NCBI GenBank assembly: GCA_964482435.1
Contig: CAYZXL010000024.1
Coordinates: 1 to 61,138, forward strand
Direction: 5' to 3'
DNA length: 61,138 bases
Source: CAYZXL01 sp964482435
GTDB taxonomy: Bacteria > Auribacterota > JABMQX01
Part shown: positions 16,891 through 25,122 of the stretch, piece after piece
Numbering within the stretch: the stretch's first letter is position 1
Layout: each line of letters begins with the position of its first letter
The notes under the pieces: generated by a model
Seen by the model: the letters and a program-made list of their open reading frames with translations, nothing else
Told to the model about the DNA's origin: nothing
The model's database searches: none
Made by a program: the position numbers and the translations under genes

Positions 16891-17307
16891 CTACTCCGGC
16901 AACTCAATTGCCTTCAGGGCGTCGACGAGGGCAGCCATGGCAGCCAATCTCGAAACAAAGGCTTTCGGGTCGAGTTTGCCCGGCATCGGGCTGTGAGCGC
17001 GGGGCCTGTCGTCCAAGGATCGTCCGATCGCGTCGTGAAGCGTCTTGACAGCTTCGTAGCGCTTGTCCGACGGTGGGCGGAGTTTGAGGAACTCTGCCGT
17101 CCTCTCATAAAGCAGGCCAGGATAGTCCCTCTTGATGAACCTTGTCATGCCGTGGGTGCGCTCCGTGCCTGCAGGTAATGCGCTCGCTGACTTGACCTCA
17201 CTGGCCATAGATAATATGTCGCCGTACAATTGCTCCGGCGGGTCCTTTCGACACCCGAGCAGCGCGGCTGCAACGATAAGCACGGCTGCGAAAGTCATAT
17301 TCCTCAT
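16891..17307 (-). CDS. Small lipoprotein of unknown function
   Basis: Starting at the ATG at 17307 (AAGGAGG upstream) gives 138 residues with a lipoprotein signal ending in ALLGC. The mature part is helical and charged. The frame is open to 17436 but the signal peptide sets the start. It is preceded by the shared 60-base leader. Confidence 0.65.
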   Translation of the reverse strand: MRNMTFAAVLIVAAALLGCRKDPPEQLYGDILSMASEVKSASALPAGTERTHGMTRFIKRDYPGLLYERTAEFLKLRPPSDKRYEAVKTLHDAIGRSLDDRPRAHSPMPGKLDPKAFVSRLAAMAALVDALKAIELPE

Positions 17308-17317
17308 TTGTTTGGGC

Positions 17318-17381
17318 CCTCCTTGTGTTCGTTCCACGTGAATTGGGCACCTCCGCTTGACGGTTAGCCTACTGCCACTGG
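17318..17381 (-). repeat. Shared ~60-bp leader, copy B
   Basis: This is the counterpart of 14454-14514. Here TTCCACGT and ACGTGGAA on either side of the GGCTAACC word can form an extended hairpin with GGGC/GCCC, so this copy also has attC-like pairing potential. Confidence 0.55.
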
Positions 17382-17495
17382 TGTGGCGGCCCGACGTGGA
17401 ATTCGGATGCGGCGCCGACTCAAGCAAGCGAAACACGTTACTGTGATTAGAGGTACGTGCTCAACAGCATCGGTCGTCTCAGCCGCTGGCTCGCG

Positions 17496-18131
17496 CTACT
17501 GCCCGAACTCCACGCTCTTGATTTGCACCCACGGGATTTCGAGGATAAACCCATCGTCCTTTAGTGGGAAGATGCGGGGGTTGATTTCGCCTTTCACGAA
17601 GAGAGCTGCGAGTTCCTCGATTTCGGGCGACGTGAGCTTACCCATGTCCGCGGGATCATACGTGGCCTTGTCCGAGCCCCGGTCGTGAAACACTTTCTCC
17701 AGTTTCGGCTCAAAGGATGCGGGTACGAGCACACAAAGGTTGTAATACGGCCAGCTCGTACGTCCCTCCCACGCACCGCCGTCCTTTTCTTTGCCAACGA
17801 CCTTCAGTGTGAACTCGCTTGAGGACTTTACCCTTGCAGGTTCCTTGTCCGGGGTCACCTCGATTCTGGCGATGTGCGCCACTGTCACATTGACGGTGGC
17901 TCCCGTATTCTCCGTAATCGCCAGGGTTTTTGCATTCATATATGTCTCAGAGAGCGTGAACAAAGCCTTCTGTGCGCCGAACTGCTTGCCCGTAACCAGG
18001 GTCAACTTGGCCGGGCCGACCGTGTACTTCGCGAGGTTTTCCCAGGTATACTCCGCGCCAGGAGCTGTTGCAGCAATCAGCAGCATGGTTGCCGGTGCCG
18101 AAATAAATGCCCATCGCAGTGCGTTCCTCAT
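17496..18131 (-). CDS. Exported protein of unknown function
   Basis: The 211-residue product has a typical signal peptide ending near APGAE at about residue 26. The ATG follows GGAGG. The mature domain is beta-rich with no recognised motif and no membrane anchor, so a periplasmic or secreted location is likely. Confidence 0.65.
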   Translation of the reverse strand: MRNALRWAFISAPATMLLIAATAPGAEYTWENLAKYTVGPAKLTLVTGKQFGAQKALFTLSETYMNAKTLAITENTGATVNVTVAHIARIEVTPDKEPARVKSSSEFTLKVVGKEKDGGAWEGRTSWPYYNLCVLVPASFEPKLEKVFHDRGSDKATYDPADMGKLTSPEIEELAALFVKGEINPRIFPLKDDGFILEIPWVQIKSVEFGQ

Positions 18132-18642
18132 GGTCGTTCCCTCCTTCTTAATTTGTTTCGTTCATGTTCGTTCACGTTCTTCCGCTTAGCGAAGAAAGGC
18201 GCCCATCACCTCCTTTCTGCCTTCTGTAGTGGCCAACGACTGGTTCTCGACAAAGCCACGGGTGGTATGCCTCCCTAACGCCAGGCAAACCACAGCCAAG
18301 ACATCGAGTATCTCAAGCCTTTTTGTCGAGCTGCAGCCTGTGAGCCCGCTTCATATCAAGCTGCCAGAGAACCACGCGAAACAAGCCACCTGTTGCCGCT
18401 GTTATCCCACTCACGCTCACCCTCCTTTCTACCGATCACTCGGCTTCTTACCCTGCCTTACTTATCAGACTTCAGCAGGTGTTATGTCAAGTGGAAGAAG
18501 CTCACTCACGGCTGAACACTTTTCGAGCACCGACACCGCACGATTGTCAACGAGGAGGCCCCAACTCCATGTGAACCACGGCCCGAGTGCGAGTTCACGC
18601 CTTGGGGCACCCAATTGCGATTTTCACGAATCGCACGCGAAG
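18132..18642. other. Gap between cassette region and conjugation locus
   Basis: About 500 bases with no clear gene apart from the possible small frame listed separately. Several strong AAGGAGG words on the minus strand without long frames behind them suggest leftover cassette leaders. A GCGTTAGGG word near 18277 could be a decayed core. Confidence 0.35.
18313..18420 (-). CDS. Possible 33-35 residue peptide
   Basis: A GTG-initiated frame of 35 codons directly follows AAAGGAGG on the minus strand; initiation at the in-frame GTG two codons later would give better spacing. No homology is recognised. The ribosome binding site is the only support. Confidence 0.25.
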   Translation of the reverse strand: MSVSGITAATGGLFRVVLWQLDMKRAHRLQLDKKA

Positions 18643-18673
18643 AAAACAAAAAGGCGCTATGGCAGAACGCCTT
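18643..18673 (-). terminator. Likely intrinsic terminator of the conjugation operon
   Basis: AAGGCG (18668-18673 side) pairs with CGCCTT (18651-18656 side) across an 11-base loop and is followed by TTTGTTTTC on the minus strand. It overlaps the last codons of the PafA-like gene, marking a plausible operon end. Confidence 0.5.
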
Positions 18674-20240
18674 CCTGTCCCTCATGTACCTTCCGCCATC
18701 GCTCTTCTGTCTCAAATGGGTCGCTCAGGTCGAGCCAGCGCCTGCCCAAAAGGTCGTACACCCCTTGCCAGTCACACAGATAGAAGCAAGAGCAGTCCGA
18801 GAATCGCCGAACATATTCGCCACGAATTCTGGCGCGACCAGCGGCCGGTGGATTTACCATAGCGTCCCTCACGCTGTTGTCGTCTACGCCTGGGACGGTA
18901 TGTTGGAGCACTCCTGCTCGATCCATTGAGGAGAAAATCCCCTTCTCGCCCAATTGGCCAAATCTTGTATCAACTTCGAGCAATTCGGCTCGAAGGCCCA
19001 GAAATGCTCTGAACCCTTCCCACGTGAGCCCCTTGCTTTTAATCCAGGATGTAAGACGCTTGACCTCCTCGGGAATCGGGCTGGTCTTACCCAGGATAAA
19101 ATCGAGGCTGACGGACTTGTCCCGATATTCTTCCGTGAGAGCGAGGGCATCATACAGCCGAGCGACAACATGGTTCCAGATTGGCAGGAATTCCCAGGGG
19201 ACGCCGCGACGGCGTGCCCAATGCTGGTACAGCTCATATTTGATTGCCCAGTCGAGTGTAGTCGCCACGGACTCCGGTGCGCCCTGTTCCAGACTGTCAA
19301 GAGTCTCTCCCCACTTTGTCCAGACTTCTTCACCCCAGGGCGGCGCCGCCGCGCTGCGAAGATAATCCCCTACCATACGGTGGTAGTGCCTTTGGATTCC
19401 GATGGCGGTCGCACCCTTGCCATTTGCCAACTCAACAACGGCTTTGCACTCTGGATCCCCGGCAATCGTTCGCATTGCGTCGAGCGGAGACTGAAGCTTG
19501 ACCCCATCGCCGGGTCGCCATCCCTCGTCTATCATCGCCACTATCAGCGCGGCCGTCCCCAACCGCAGAAATGCGGCATGCTGTGAGCAGAGACTCTCAC
19601 CGCACAGAATGTGCAACCTGTGGTATCCGTTCCGAGAGAGTGGCTCGTCTTTTGTATTGAATATGCCACGACAATCAGTCGTTCTACCTGATATTTCTTG
19701 GTCGAGGTGCGGTACGCGTGTAGAAAGAATGAACTCGAGACCCCGCGAAAGATTGTTGAAACCGCCGGCCCCGGTATAGATGATCCGCGAAACCAGGTGC
19801 GGAATGATTTGTTCGGCGAAGGCAGATGGGGCGAGCCGCAAGAGATACGACTCGTGGGACCCCCAGGTCGTCCGAAAACCGTTGCTGTAACATACGTTTG
19901 CCTTCGTGAATAGAACTTCCGAGACATCATGACACATGGCGACTAAGTCGTCCGCGAGCGCTGAGAGGATTCTGTCTCCTGCCAGGATGTAACGAACAGC
20001 ATCGCGGGGATTGTCAACTTCTGGCGTGGCCATCTCAGGGTGAGACCCACAGTCTATGTAGAACAGCGATCCGTTTGGGAGGAAAAGACCCTGAGAACGC
20101 ATGCGCGGCAGGTAAGGAAGCTTGGCCCTCGCCAAAGAAATGAGTCGCCCGCAAGCTTCTGCCGTTTGAAGGCTCTTCCCTCCGGGCTGTAAAACTGTAA
20201 GAGCATGCTCCGTTTCGACACCGAAAAGCGGTCCGGCCAC
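18657..20240 (-). CDS. pafA: PafA-like Pup ligase family protein
   Basis: The 527-residue protein belongs to the PafA/Dop branch of the glutamine-synthetase/GCS ligase fold. It has GVETEHAL at the N-terminus, NGSLFYIDCGSHPEMATPE near residues 60-80 (PafA enzymes have a GSHPEYAT-type motif here), GSHESYLL, NTKDEP, HRLHILCGE and FLRLGTAALI. In Actinobacteria PafA forms an isopeptide bond between the Pup C-terminal glutamate and substrate lysines. I prefer GTG at 20240, since GGAGGT, which encodes the Gly-Gly of the Pup-like protein, can serve as its ribosome binding site; TTG at 20258 is the alternative. It closes the operon. PafA rather than Dop is inferred from motif similarity. Confidence 0.85.
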   Translation of the reverse strand: MAGPLFGVETEHALTVLQPGGKSLQTAEACGRLISLARAKLPYLPRMRSQGLFLPNGSLFYIDCGSHPEMATPEVDNPRDAVRYILAGDRILSALADDLVAMCHDVSEVLFTKANVCYSNGFRTTWGSHESYLLRLAPSAFAEQIIPHLVSRIIYTGAGGFNNLSRGLEFILSTRVPHLDQEISGRTTDCRGIFNTKDEPLSRNGYHRLHILCGESLCSQHAAFLRLGTAALIVAMIDEGWRPGDGVKLQSPLDAMRTIAGDPECKAVVELANGKGATAIGIQRHYHRMVGDYLRSAAAPPWGEEVWTKWGETLDSLEQGAPESVATTLDWAIKYELYQHWARRRGVPWEFLPIWNHVVARLYDALALTEEYRDKSVSLDFILGKTSPIPEEVKRLTSWIKSKGLTWEGFRAFLGLRAELLEVDTRFGQLGEKGIFSSMDRAGVLQHTVPGVDDNSVRDAMVNPPAAGRARIRGEYVRRFSDCSCFYLCDWQGVYDLLGRRWLDLSDPFETEERWRKVHEGQEGVLP

Positions 20241-20244
20241 AGAC

Positions 20245-20448
20245 CTATTGACCTCCAACCTGCTTGGCAGCGTTCAAGAACGCTGTGCTATCCGCAGAGA
20301 TGATTTTCTTTATGGCCTGGTCACCGGCGGAAAGATAGTCCTCTCCGGCCTTTCGCAGCCTCTCAAGGTTGTCACTTGTGGGCTCTCCAGGTCCTGGATT
20401 CTGTGGTTCTTCACGTGAATCGTCGTTAAGACGCTCCCGAAATCTCAT
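20245..20448 (-). CDS. pup: Pup-like protein modifier ending in Gly-Gly-Gln
   Basis: The 67-residue protein is highly charged with a disordered Pro/Glu-rich N-terminal half, a helical stretch (about residues 28-60) and the C-terminus KQVGGQ. These are the features of Pup: size, disorder, helix and a GG-[E/Q] end. Pup ending in Gln must be deamidated to Glu by Dop before ligation, and a Dop-like gene lies directly upstream. The ATG follows AAAGGAG and overlaps the Dop-like gene by 23 bases; the stop overlaps or abuts the ligase gene. Sequence identity to actinobacterial Pup is low outside the tail, so the call rests on the ending and the context. Confidence 0.85.
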   Translation of the reverse strand: MRFRERLNDDSREEPQNPGPGEPTSDNLERLRKAGEDYLSAGDQAIKKIISADSTAFLNAAKQVGGQ

Positions 20449-22300
20449 GGTCTTTCACTCCTTTCCGATTTTCGATGTCCTCACCAACTTGTTGGTCGTC
20501 GGCCTGTGACTCGTGACCAGAGGCCACGCCGGTATCGGCAGCGGGACAAGCGGCGGCTGACCCGGTTAGGCAACTGCGCTCGCCTTCCCGTCCTGAGACA
20601 TTGTTTGTGGCACCCGCATCTGCCTGGGCACCCAAGGCATCAAGAACCCCTTCAACGGTATTGTCTTCATGAAAAATGTTTTCGGTCTGTTCTTTCGTGA
20701 AAGCGAGTGGGTTAGCCAGGTCTATTGTCTTGTACACAGGCCAGCCATGGCTGCCTTTGCATTTCACTGTGACATAATCCCAATCCACTTCATCTACCGC
20801 TTCCCCGGCTCTGCGAAGTAGCATGCCTCGCGTCCAGGCTCGCGTATCGGTCGGGGGTTCATGAACAAACCGCTCGATTTCAGCATCGCTGACAATTCTC
20901 TCCACAAACCCGTTCCTATCGAAAATCCAGTAAAGCCCTTCGTCGGCGTCTAAACTGGAGTATAGATAATCCAAGTGCTTGATTTGGGGAGAGTTCCAGG
21001 TTAATTCGGGATTCATTTTCATGGCCCGTTGGATGATGGAGAGCTTAAGCACCCAATCCAGCCTCGCCGCGAGCGACGCCAGCTCGCCTGCCCCCAATTT
21101 CAGGAGAGTGTCCTCCCAAAGATCGAGGATTTGGGGGGCGTCTGGAACGACGCCCTCACATCCACCGGCGTTTACGAAATTCCTGGCCTCTTCGACAAAA
21201 AGCATCTGCAATTCCACGGCAGTCACTTTCTTGCCGGATGTCAGGCGCTCACGGCTCTGCAGAGAAGGGTCGTGGCTCCAACGGACGACGGCACCAACAG
21301 GGTCATCGAGGATAAGCTTGGCATTAACCGATTCGGCCTCAATCATTGCCAGGAGGATCTGGAGGGCACCCACCTTGAGGTAGTTCGACGCGTCGCAGAG
21401 ATTGTTATCGTAGAAAATGACATGGAGTCTCGCCAGCTTGTCAGCTTCATCGGCACTGGCATTAGCGGGCTGCCTCCACCCGCAAAGGGGTTCGTTTCTG
21501 CTATTCACGAGAGGCCTTCGAGACGTGGTCTGGGGACCCACCACAGTCTCCATGAAATCTGCACGTTGGGTTAACTGATAGGGAACTGGACCGGTCCCGT
21601 TTTGGCCGCCAACCTTGCCCTGGCCTGTATTGACCATACTGGAGACCTGGAAGCTGGCGAGATACAGCATGTACTGAAGCTTCCGGAGAAATATGTTCTC
21701 CCATGTCGGCCGAGTCACAAGAATGTCCACGTGGCTCCCGTAGGAGTTTTGGCCATCGGTGTTGTTTATCAGAACCTCATATTTCTCCTCGGAGGGCAAC
21801 TTCTCGTTTGCATTCGTCTGGGCTTGCTGAGCGATGTGCAGCATCGCATGCCAGGCCGCGACAAGCTCGTAAGCACTCAGAACCTCCGGCGTACAAAGTT
21901 CTAAGTGCCCCAGGTCTATGTACACACACCCCCCATTTGCGGCGAGAAACTTTCGCCCCCAGTCTCGGGACATATTGTCACGCTCTTCTCCGCCGCTGGT
22001 CACGCGGCTCTGTCCACAGTACTGCCGCTCGTCCCCACAGTACTCTCCCTGGTTTCTCTCGCAGTAGGACTCTGGGCGGTAAGAGTATGAATAACTGCTC
22101 TCCGGAGCGGCACTCCGAACCTGCGGTGAACCTTCAATTTGTCGCAACAGCGCGTACGCAGCCTCGTCGCAGGTGCAACCGCGGATATCCCGCCCAATTT
22201 TGAAGTTTCCTAATTCACTATCGTAGCCACAGAGTTTTGGCACCTGCTTGGTGGCCAATTTCCTGGCACGCGTTCTTTGCGGTCCAATAGACGACGTCAC
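20426..22300 (-). CDS. dop: Dop-like Pup deamidase/depupylase family protein
   Basis: The 624-residue protein is a second PafA/Dop-fold member. Recognisable blocks are GYDSELGN near residue 25, NGGCVYIDLGHLELCTPE, NNTDGQNSYGSH, QLTQRADFMETVVGPQTT, NSRNEP and HVIFYDNN...YLKVGALQ. The Q-x-TQRADF and VG-x-x-TT region is closer to Dop than to PafA. Dop hydrolyses the terminal Gln amide of Pup and removes Pup from substrates. The usual HPE is HLE here and a Cys-rich insert occurs near residues 72-93, so it is a divergent member. GTG at 22300 has AAAAGG upstream. The AAA+ gene ends 23 bases before it. Confidence 0.8.
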   Translation of the reverse strand: MTSSIGPQRTRARKLATKQVPKLCGYDSELGNFKIGRDIRGCTCDEAAYALLRQIEGSPQVRSAAPESSYSYSYRPESYCERNQGEYCGDERQYCGQSRVTSGGEERDNMSRDWGRKFLAANGGCVYIDLGHLELCTPEVLSAYELVAAWHAMLHIAQQAQTNANEKLPSEEKYEVLINNTDGQNSYGSHVDILVTRPTWENIFLRKLQYMLYLASFQVSSMVNTGQGKVGGQNGTGPVPYQLTQRADFMETVVGPQTTSRRPLVNSRNEPLCGWRQPANASADEADKLARLHVIFYDNNLCDASNYLKVGALQILLAMIEAESVNAKLILDDPVGAVVRWSHDPSLQSRERLTSGKKVTAVELQMLFVEEARNFVNAGGCEGVVPDAPQILDLWEDTLLKLGAGELASLAARLDWVLKLSIIQRAMKMNPELTWNSPQIKHLDYLYSSLDADEGLYWIFDRNGFVERIVSDAEIERFVHEPPTDTRAWTRGMLLRRAGEAVDEVDWDYVTVKCKGSHGWPVYKTIDLANPLAFTKEQTENIFHEDNTVEGVLDALGAQADAGATNNVSGREGERSCLTGSAAACPAADTGVASGHESQADDQQVGEDIENRKGVKDHEISGAS

Positions 22301-22323
22301 GATAGGTCCTTTTAATCTCCATT

Positions 22324-23982
22324 CTACGTTAAAGTAAGGTAATGATGAGGACGGATTACCTTTCGACGAACCGGCTCCACGCTAACAACATCAACGTCCT
22401 GAGGAAGGTCGGAGAGATAAGCATGGGCGTTGCGCGGCGTGAGCGTCGTGGAAAGCCGTTCCATCGCCTCCGCTACGGCTTCTTCGACGTCCGGGACGGT
22501 GAGCCCTTGTTCGCCACCGCTCACTTCGCGAAACATCGCGGCGTTGTAGGCCGCCCGGCAAATCTGCTCGAATGTCCGCCCTGAGGCCAGTTGTCGGGCA
22601 ACAACCGTCCGGGTTGCCCCGTCACGGAACCGCAGGACACAAAGCTCGTTATCTCCATTTGGGCTGTAAAACCTCGATGTGGCCGTTTCGATTATCCGTT
22701 CCCGGGTCTCGGTGGGGCTGGAGCCGTTCGAGCTGTAACAGAGAGTTGCCGGCAAATGGATTTGAAATATTTCTCGCGCGCCCTTTACATCTGGTCGGCC
22801 GACCGTAATCTCGATGTCCGAAAGCCTTTCAAGAAGAGCCGGGTCAACTAAGTCCTTTCGGTTCGTGGCAGCAATTATCGCGACATTTGAGCGGTCGTCG
22901 AAGCCGTCGAGTTTGGTTAGGAGAGTGGCGAGTGCCGCGTCTGAGTGATGACCGCCCAGCTCGCCCCGGATTCTTCCGAACGATTCGATCTCATCGAAAA
23001 AGAGGACCACAAAGCCGTCCTTCGCGGCCTTCCGGGCGAATTCAAAAGTGTCAGAAATGTTCTTCTCCCAGACGCCAACCCACGGGCTTTTCCATTGCCC
23101 CGGTCCGATCTCTCGAAACGCGCACCGCTTCCCGCTGAGAGCAGCGAGCTCATGCGCGGCGATTTTGGCCATCAGCGTTTTCCCGCAGCCGGGCGGCCCA
23201 ACCATCAAAATGCTCCTTCTGCCGCTACTGATTCCGTACTTTGCGGCCTTTTCGGGGTACAGAAGAAAAGCCGTTATGGCCCACAGCAGCTTCTCAACGT
23301 TCGCCCTCTGCCCCCCGACCTGATCGCGCGTGACGTTTGGAATGTCCTGCGACAGAGATTGATGCCCCTCGAGCCGTTCGATCTTCTCGAATGCTATCCA
23401 CGTGTTGCGGTCCCAACGAACCAGATCCCCGCTTTTCAGTCCCTTCGCTTTCAACCGTGGAGTCAACTGAACGACGATTTCTTCTTCCCGATACTTGAGG
23501 ACCGCACGGCCGTTGCCGTCAGGCAGGCAACGGTCGAAGGTGGCGATTTCGCCGCATTGTTCTCCACCGTCATCCGCCTTGGCGACGATTACGTTCAGTT
23601 CGCTTCCGAGGAAAACCTCGTCTCCCGGAGACAGCGATTCGAGACTCACTTCATCAACAAGTCCAACTACTCGTCGCATGCTGCCGTGCGAGACGAGCGC
23701 CCGCGGGCCAGAGGCAGTCCTCACCGCGCGGCGGAAAATTGCCGAATGCCAGGGGGGAGCGCCCAGCTTCTCGAGGACGGCCCCGAGCTTTTGTTGATTT
23801 GCCTGGGCTTCCAACAGGCTGGTACTCATGCGTTTCACGTGGTCAAAGAGGGAGGTTATCGCTGCCTTCCGAAGCGAGGGTGGAAGGTCCTCGATAAGGC
23901 GAACCTTGTCCTCAACGCTCGGGGTTCCTTCGCCTGTGGCCATCAATATCTCCGCGAAAGGGAGTTCAGGTCGCTGCGGCAT
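22324..23982 (-). CDS. mpa: Mpa/ARC-like proteasomal AAA+ ATPase
   Basis: The 552-residue protein starts with a helical region (about 25-75) that may form the Pup-binding coiled coil. Two OB-like domains follow (about 80-205), then an AAA+ module: Walker A GPPGCGKT at 262-269, Walker B ending D330-E331, sensor-1 AATN at 371-374, and an aromatic pore loop WVG near 311. That layout is specific to the Mpa/ARC/PAN group, which unfolds tagged proteins for the 20S proteasome. The C-terminus reads HHYLTLT, so the usual terminal Tyr-Leu docking tail is present but extended. ATG at 23982 has AGGAGG upstream and overlaps the JAMM gene by 17 bases. Confidence 0.88.
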   Translation of the reverse strand: MPQRPELPFAEILMATGEGTPSVEDKVRLIEDLPPSLRKAAITSLFDHVKRMSTSLLEAQANQQKLGAVLEKLGAPPWHSAIFRRAVRTASGPRALVSHGSMRRVVGLVDEVSLESLSPGDEVFLGSELNVIVAKADDGGEQCGEIATFDRCLPDGNGRAVLKYREEEIVVQLTPRLKAKGLKSGDLVRWDRNTWIAFEKIERLEGHQSLSQDIPNVTRDQVGGQRANVEKLLWAITAFLLYPEKAAKYGISSGRRSILMVGPPGCGKTLMAKIAAHELAALSGKRCAFREIGPGQWKSPWVGVWEKNISDTFEFARKAAKDGFVVLFFDEIESFGRIRGELGGHHSDAALATLLTKLDGFDDRSNVAIIAATNRKDLVDPALLERLSDIEITVGRPDVKGAREIFQIHLPATLCYSSNGSSPTETRERIIETATSRFYSPNGDNELCVLRFRDGATRTVVARQLASGRTFEQICRAAYNAAMFREVSGGEQGLTVPDVEEAVAEAMERLSTTLTPRNAHAYLSDLPQDVDVVSVEPVRRKVIRPHHYLTLT

Positions 23983-25060
23983 TGTCATTTCCTCCTGTAA
24001 TCGGGACTTCAGCCGGTGCATCTCTTCGGTGTTTGCTCAGGATATGGCATCCTCGTGCGACGATCACTCCGCCTCTCCATCCGAACAAGGCCCACGACAT
24101 TCCTGTGCACGGGTTATCGCTTATTACTACTGCAACGCTATAGGCTCGTGGGAAAACCGTCCTGTGAAAGGCGCAGTCAACATCCGACATGAAGAGTGCA
24201 GTAGCGCTGCATGTCTTATGTTTCGCCTTCTCGCAGTTCTTGCACGTCTCTTTCATGTACGAGTGCGAGTGCCACCATCCCAGCATCACCTCGTTTCTCC
24301 GCCTCAGGTTGATCGCCGCCTGCACCGCGGTCCACGTCTCCGCCGTGAACGTCAGCTTCGCGACGCCCGATTCCGTATGGCAAGCCGGTATCTGGGCCGT
24401 AACCTCGGCAAAGACCTCGGCCATCACTAAGTCTCTGTGAAGGTGCCCGACGAGTATGCCTCCTGTCTCATTCGCTCCTGCTTGAGCCGTCAATGCGGCC
24501 GCTTCATCGAGTACGCCCTGTGGGACAAAGACAGGGAAATCCTGGTGGTCTATTTGCCCGAAAGGGGACGAGTTCCGCACAAAGCCGTCGAGTCGTGTCT
24601 GTTTCAAAGACAGCGGCGGGGCAACCTCCTCCACGTGAAACGCGGCTGGAGTTTGTTCGCGGCGCTCTCCTTCGCTCGGAAAAGCCGACAGTGAGTAGAG
24701 AAATCGTTCGCCAGCTTTTAGGAGCTTTTTCTCCACGCAGAGAGAGGCTATGCGTTGGGCTACCGATTCAAAGTAACGAATCCGGAACTCAAGGCACAAC
24801 AGTTGTCGCTTACCCGTGGAATTCACGCCTGATATGCCCACCTTGAAGCCGCCGAGATACGGCTGGCCCGCTTTTGGGTGCCAGATAGGTTTGACGGAGG
24901 CCTTGCCGAGGTCGTCCGGGGCGAAGGTTCCCCGTCGGATTCCGCTGAATCTCACCCATTCCTCAGCGGGTTGAAAATCAGGGTCTATGGGCACTTCAAC
25001 GATCAATTTGCCATCCTCGTTGTAGATGGCTATGGACCAGCCGAATCCATTCTTGGGCAC
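23966..25060 (-). CDS. JAMM/JAB-domain isopeptidase with zinc-knuckle insert
   Basis: The 364-residue protein has an unassigned N-terminal region (1-170) and a C-terminal JAB/MPN domain. Zinc-site residues are visible: E198 in NETGG, H264 and H266 in WWHSHS, S292 and D295 in MSDVD. Between the histidines and the Ser-Asp pair is an insert with C273, C276, H281 and C284, a possible extra zinc knuckle. JAMM enzymes cleave ubiquitin-like proteins at their C-terminal glycine, either to mature the modifier or to remove it. It starts at GTG 25060, about 60 bases after the UBL gene, and overlaps the AAA+ gene. Confidence 0.88.
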   Translation of the reverse strand: MPKNGFGWSIAIYNEDGKLIVEVPIDPDFQPAEEWVRFSGIRRGTFAPDDLGKASVKPIWHPKAGQPYLGGFKVGISGVNSTGKRQLLCLEFRIRYFESVAQRIASLCVEKKLLKAGERFLYSLSAFPSEGERREQTPAAFHVEEVAPPLSLKQTRLDGFVRNSSPFGQIDHQDFPVFVPQGVLDEAAALTAQAGANETGGILVGHLHRDLVMAEVFAEVTAQIPACHTESGVAKLTFTAETWTAVQAAINLRRRNEVMLGWWHSHSYMKETCKNCEKAKHKTCSATALFMSDVDCAFHRTVFPRAYSVAVVISDNPCTGMSWALFGWRGGVIVARGCHILSKHRRDAPAEVPITGGNDNAAAT

Positions 25061-25122
25061 GATGTAGGTTTCCTTTTCACGTTGGGCCGTTTCCGCTCAG
25101 ACATCGGCCGCCCGGTGTCTTG

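Noticed and set aside
18132..18642. Additional attC site near 18277
   Set aside because: A GCGTTAGGG word is present but I found no paired core or hairpin.
22945..24000. 351-codon plus-strand frame opposite the AAA+ gene
   Set aside because: It mirrors the coding strand of a gene with clear Walker motifs; no ribosome binding site or recognisable domain.
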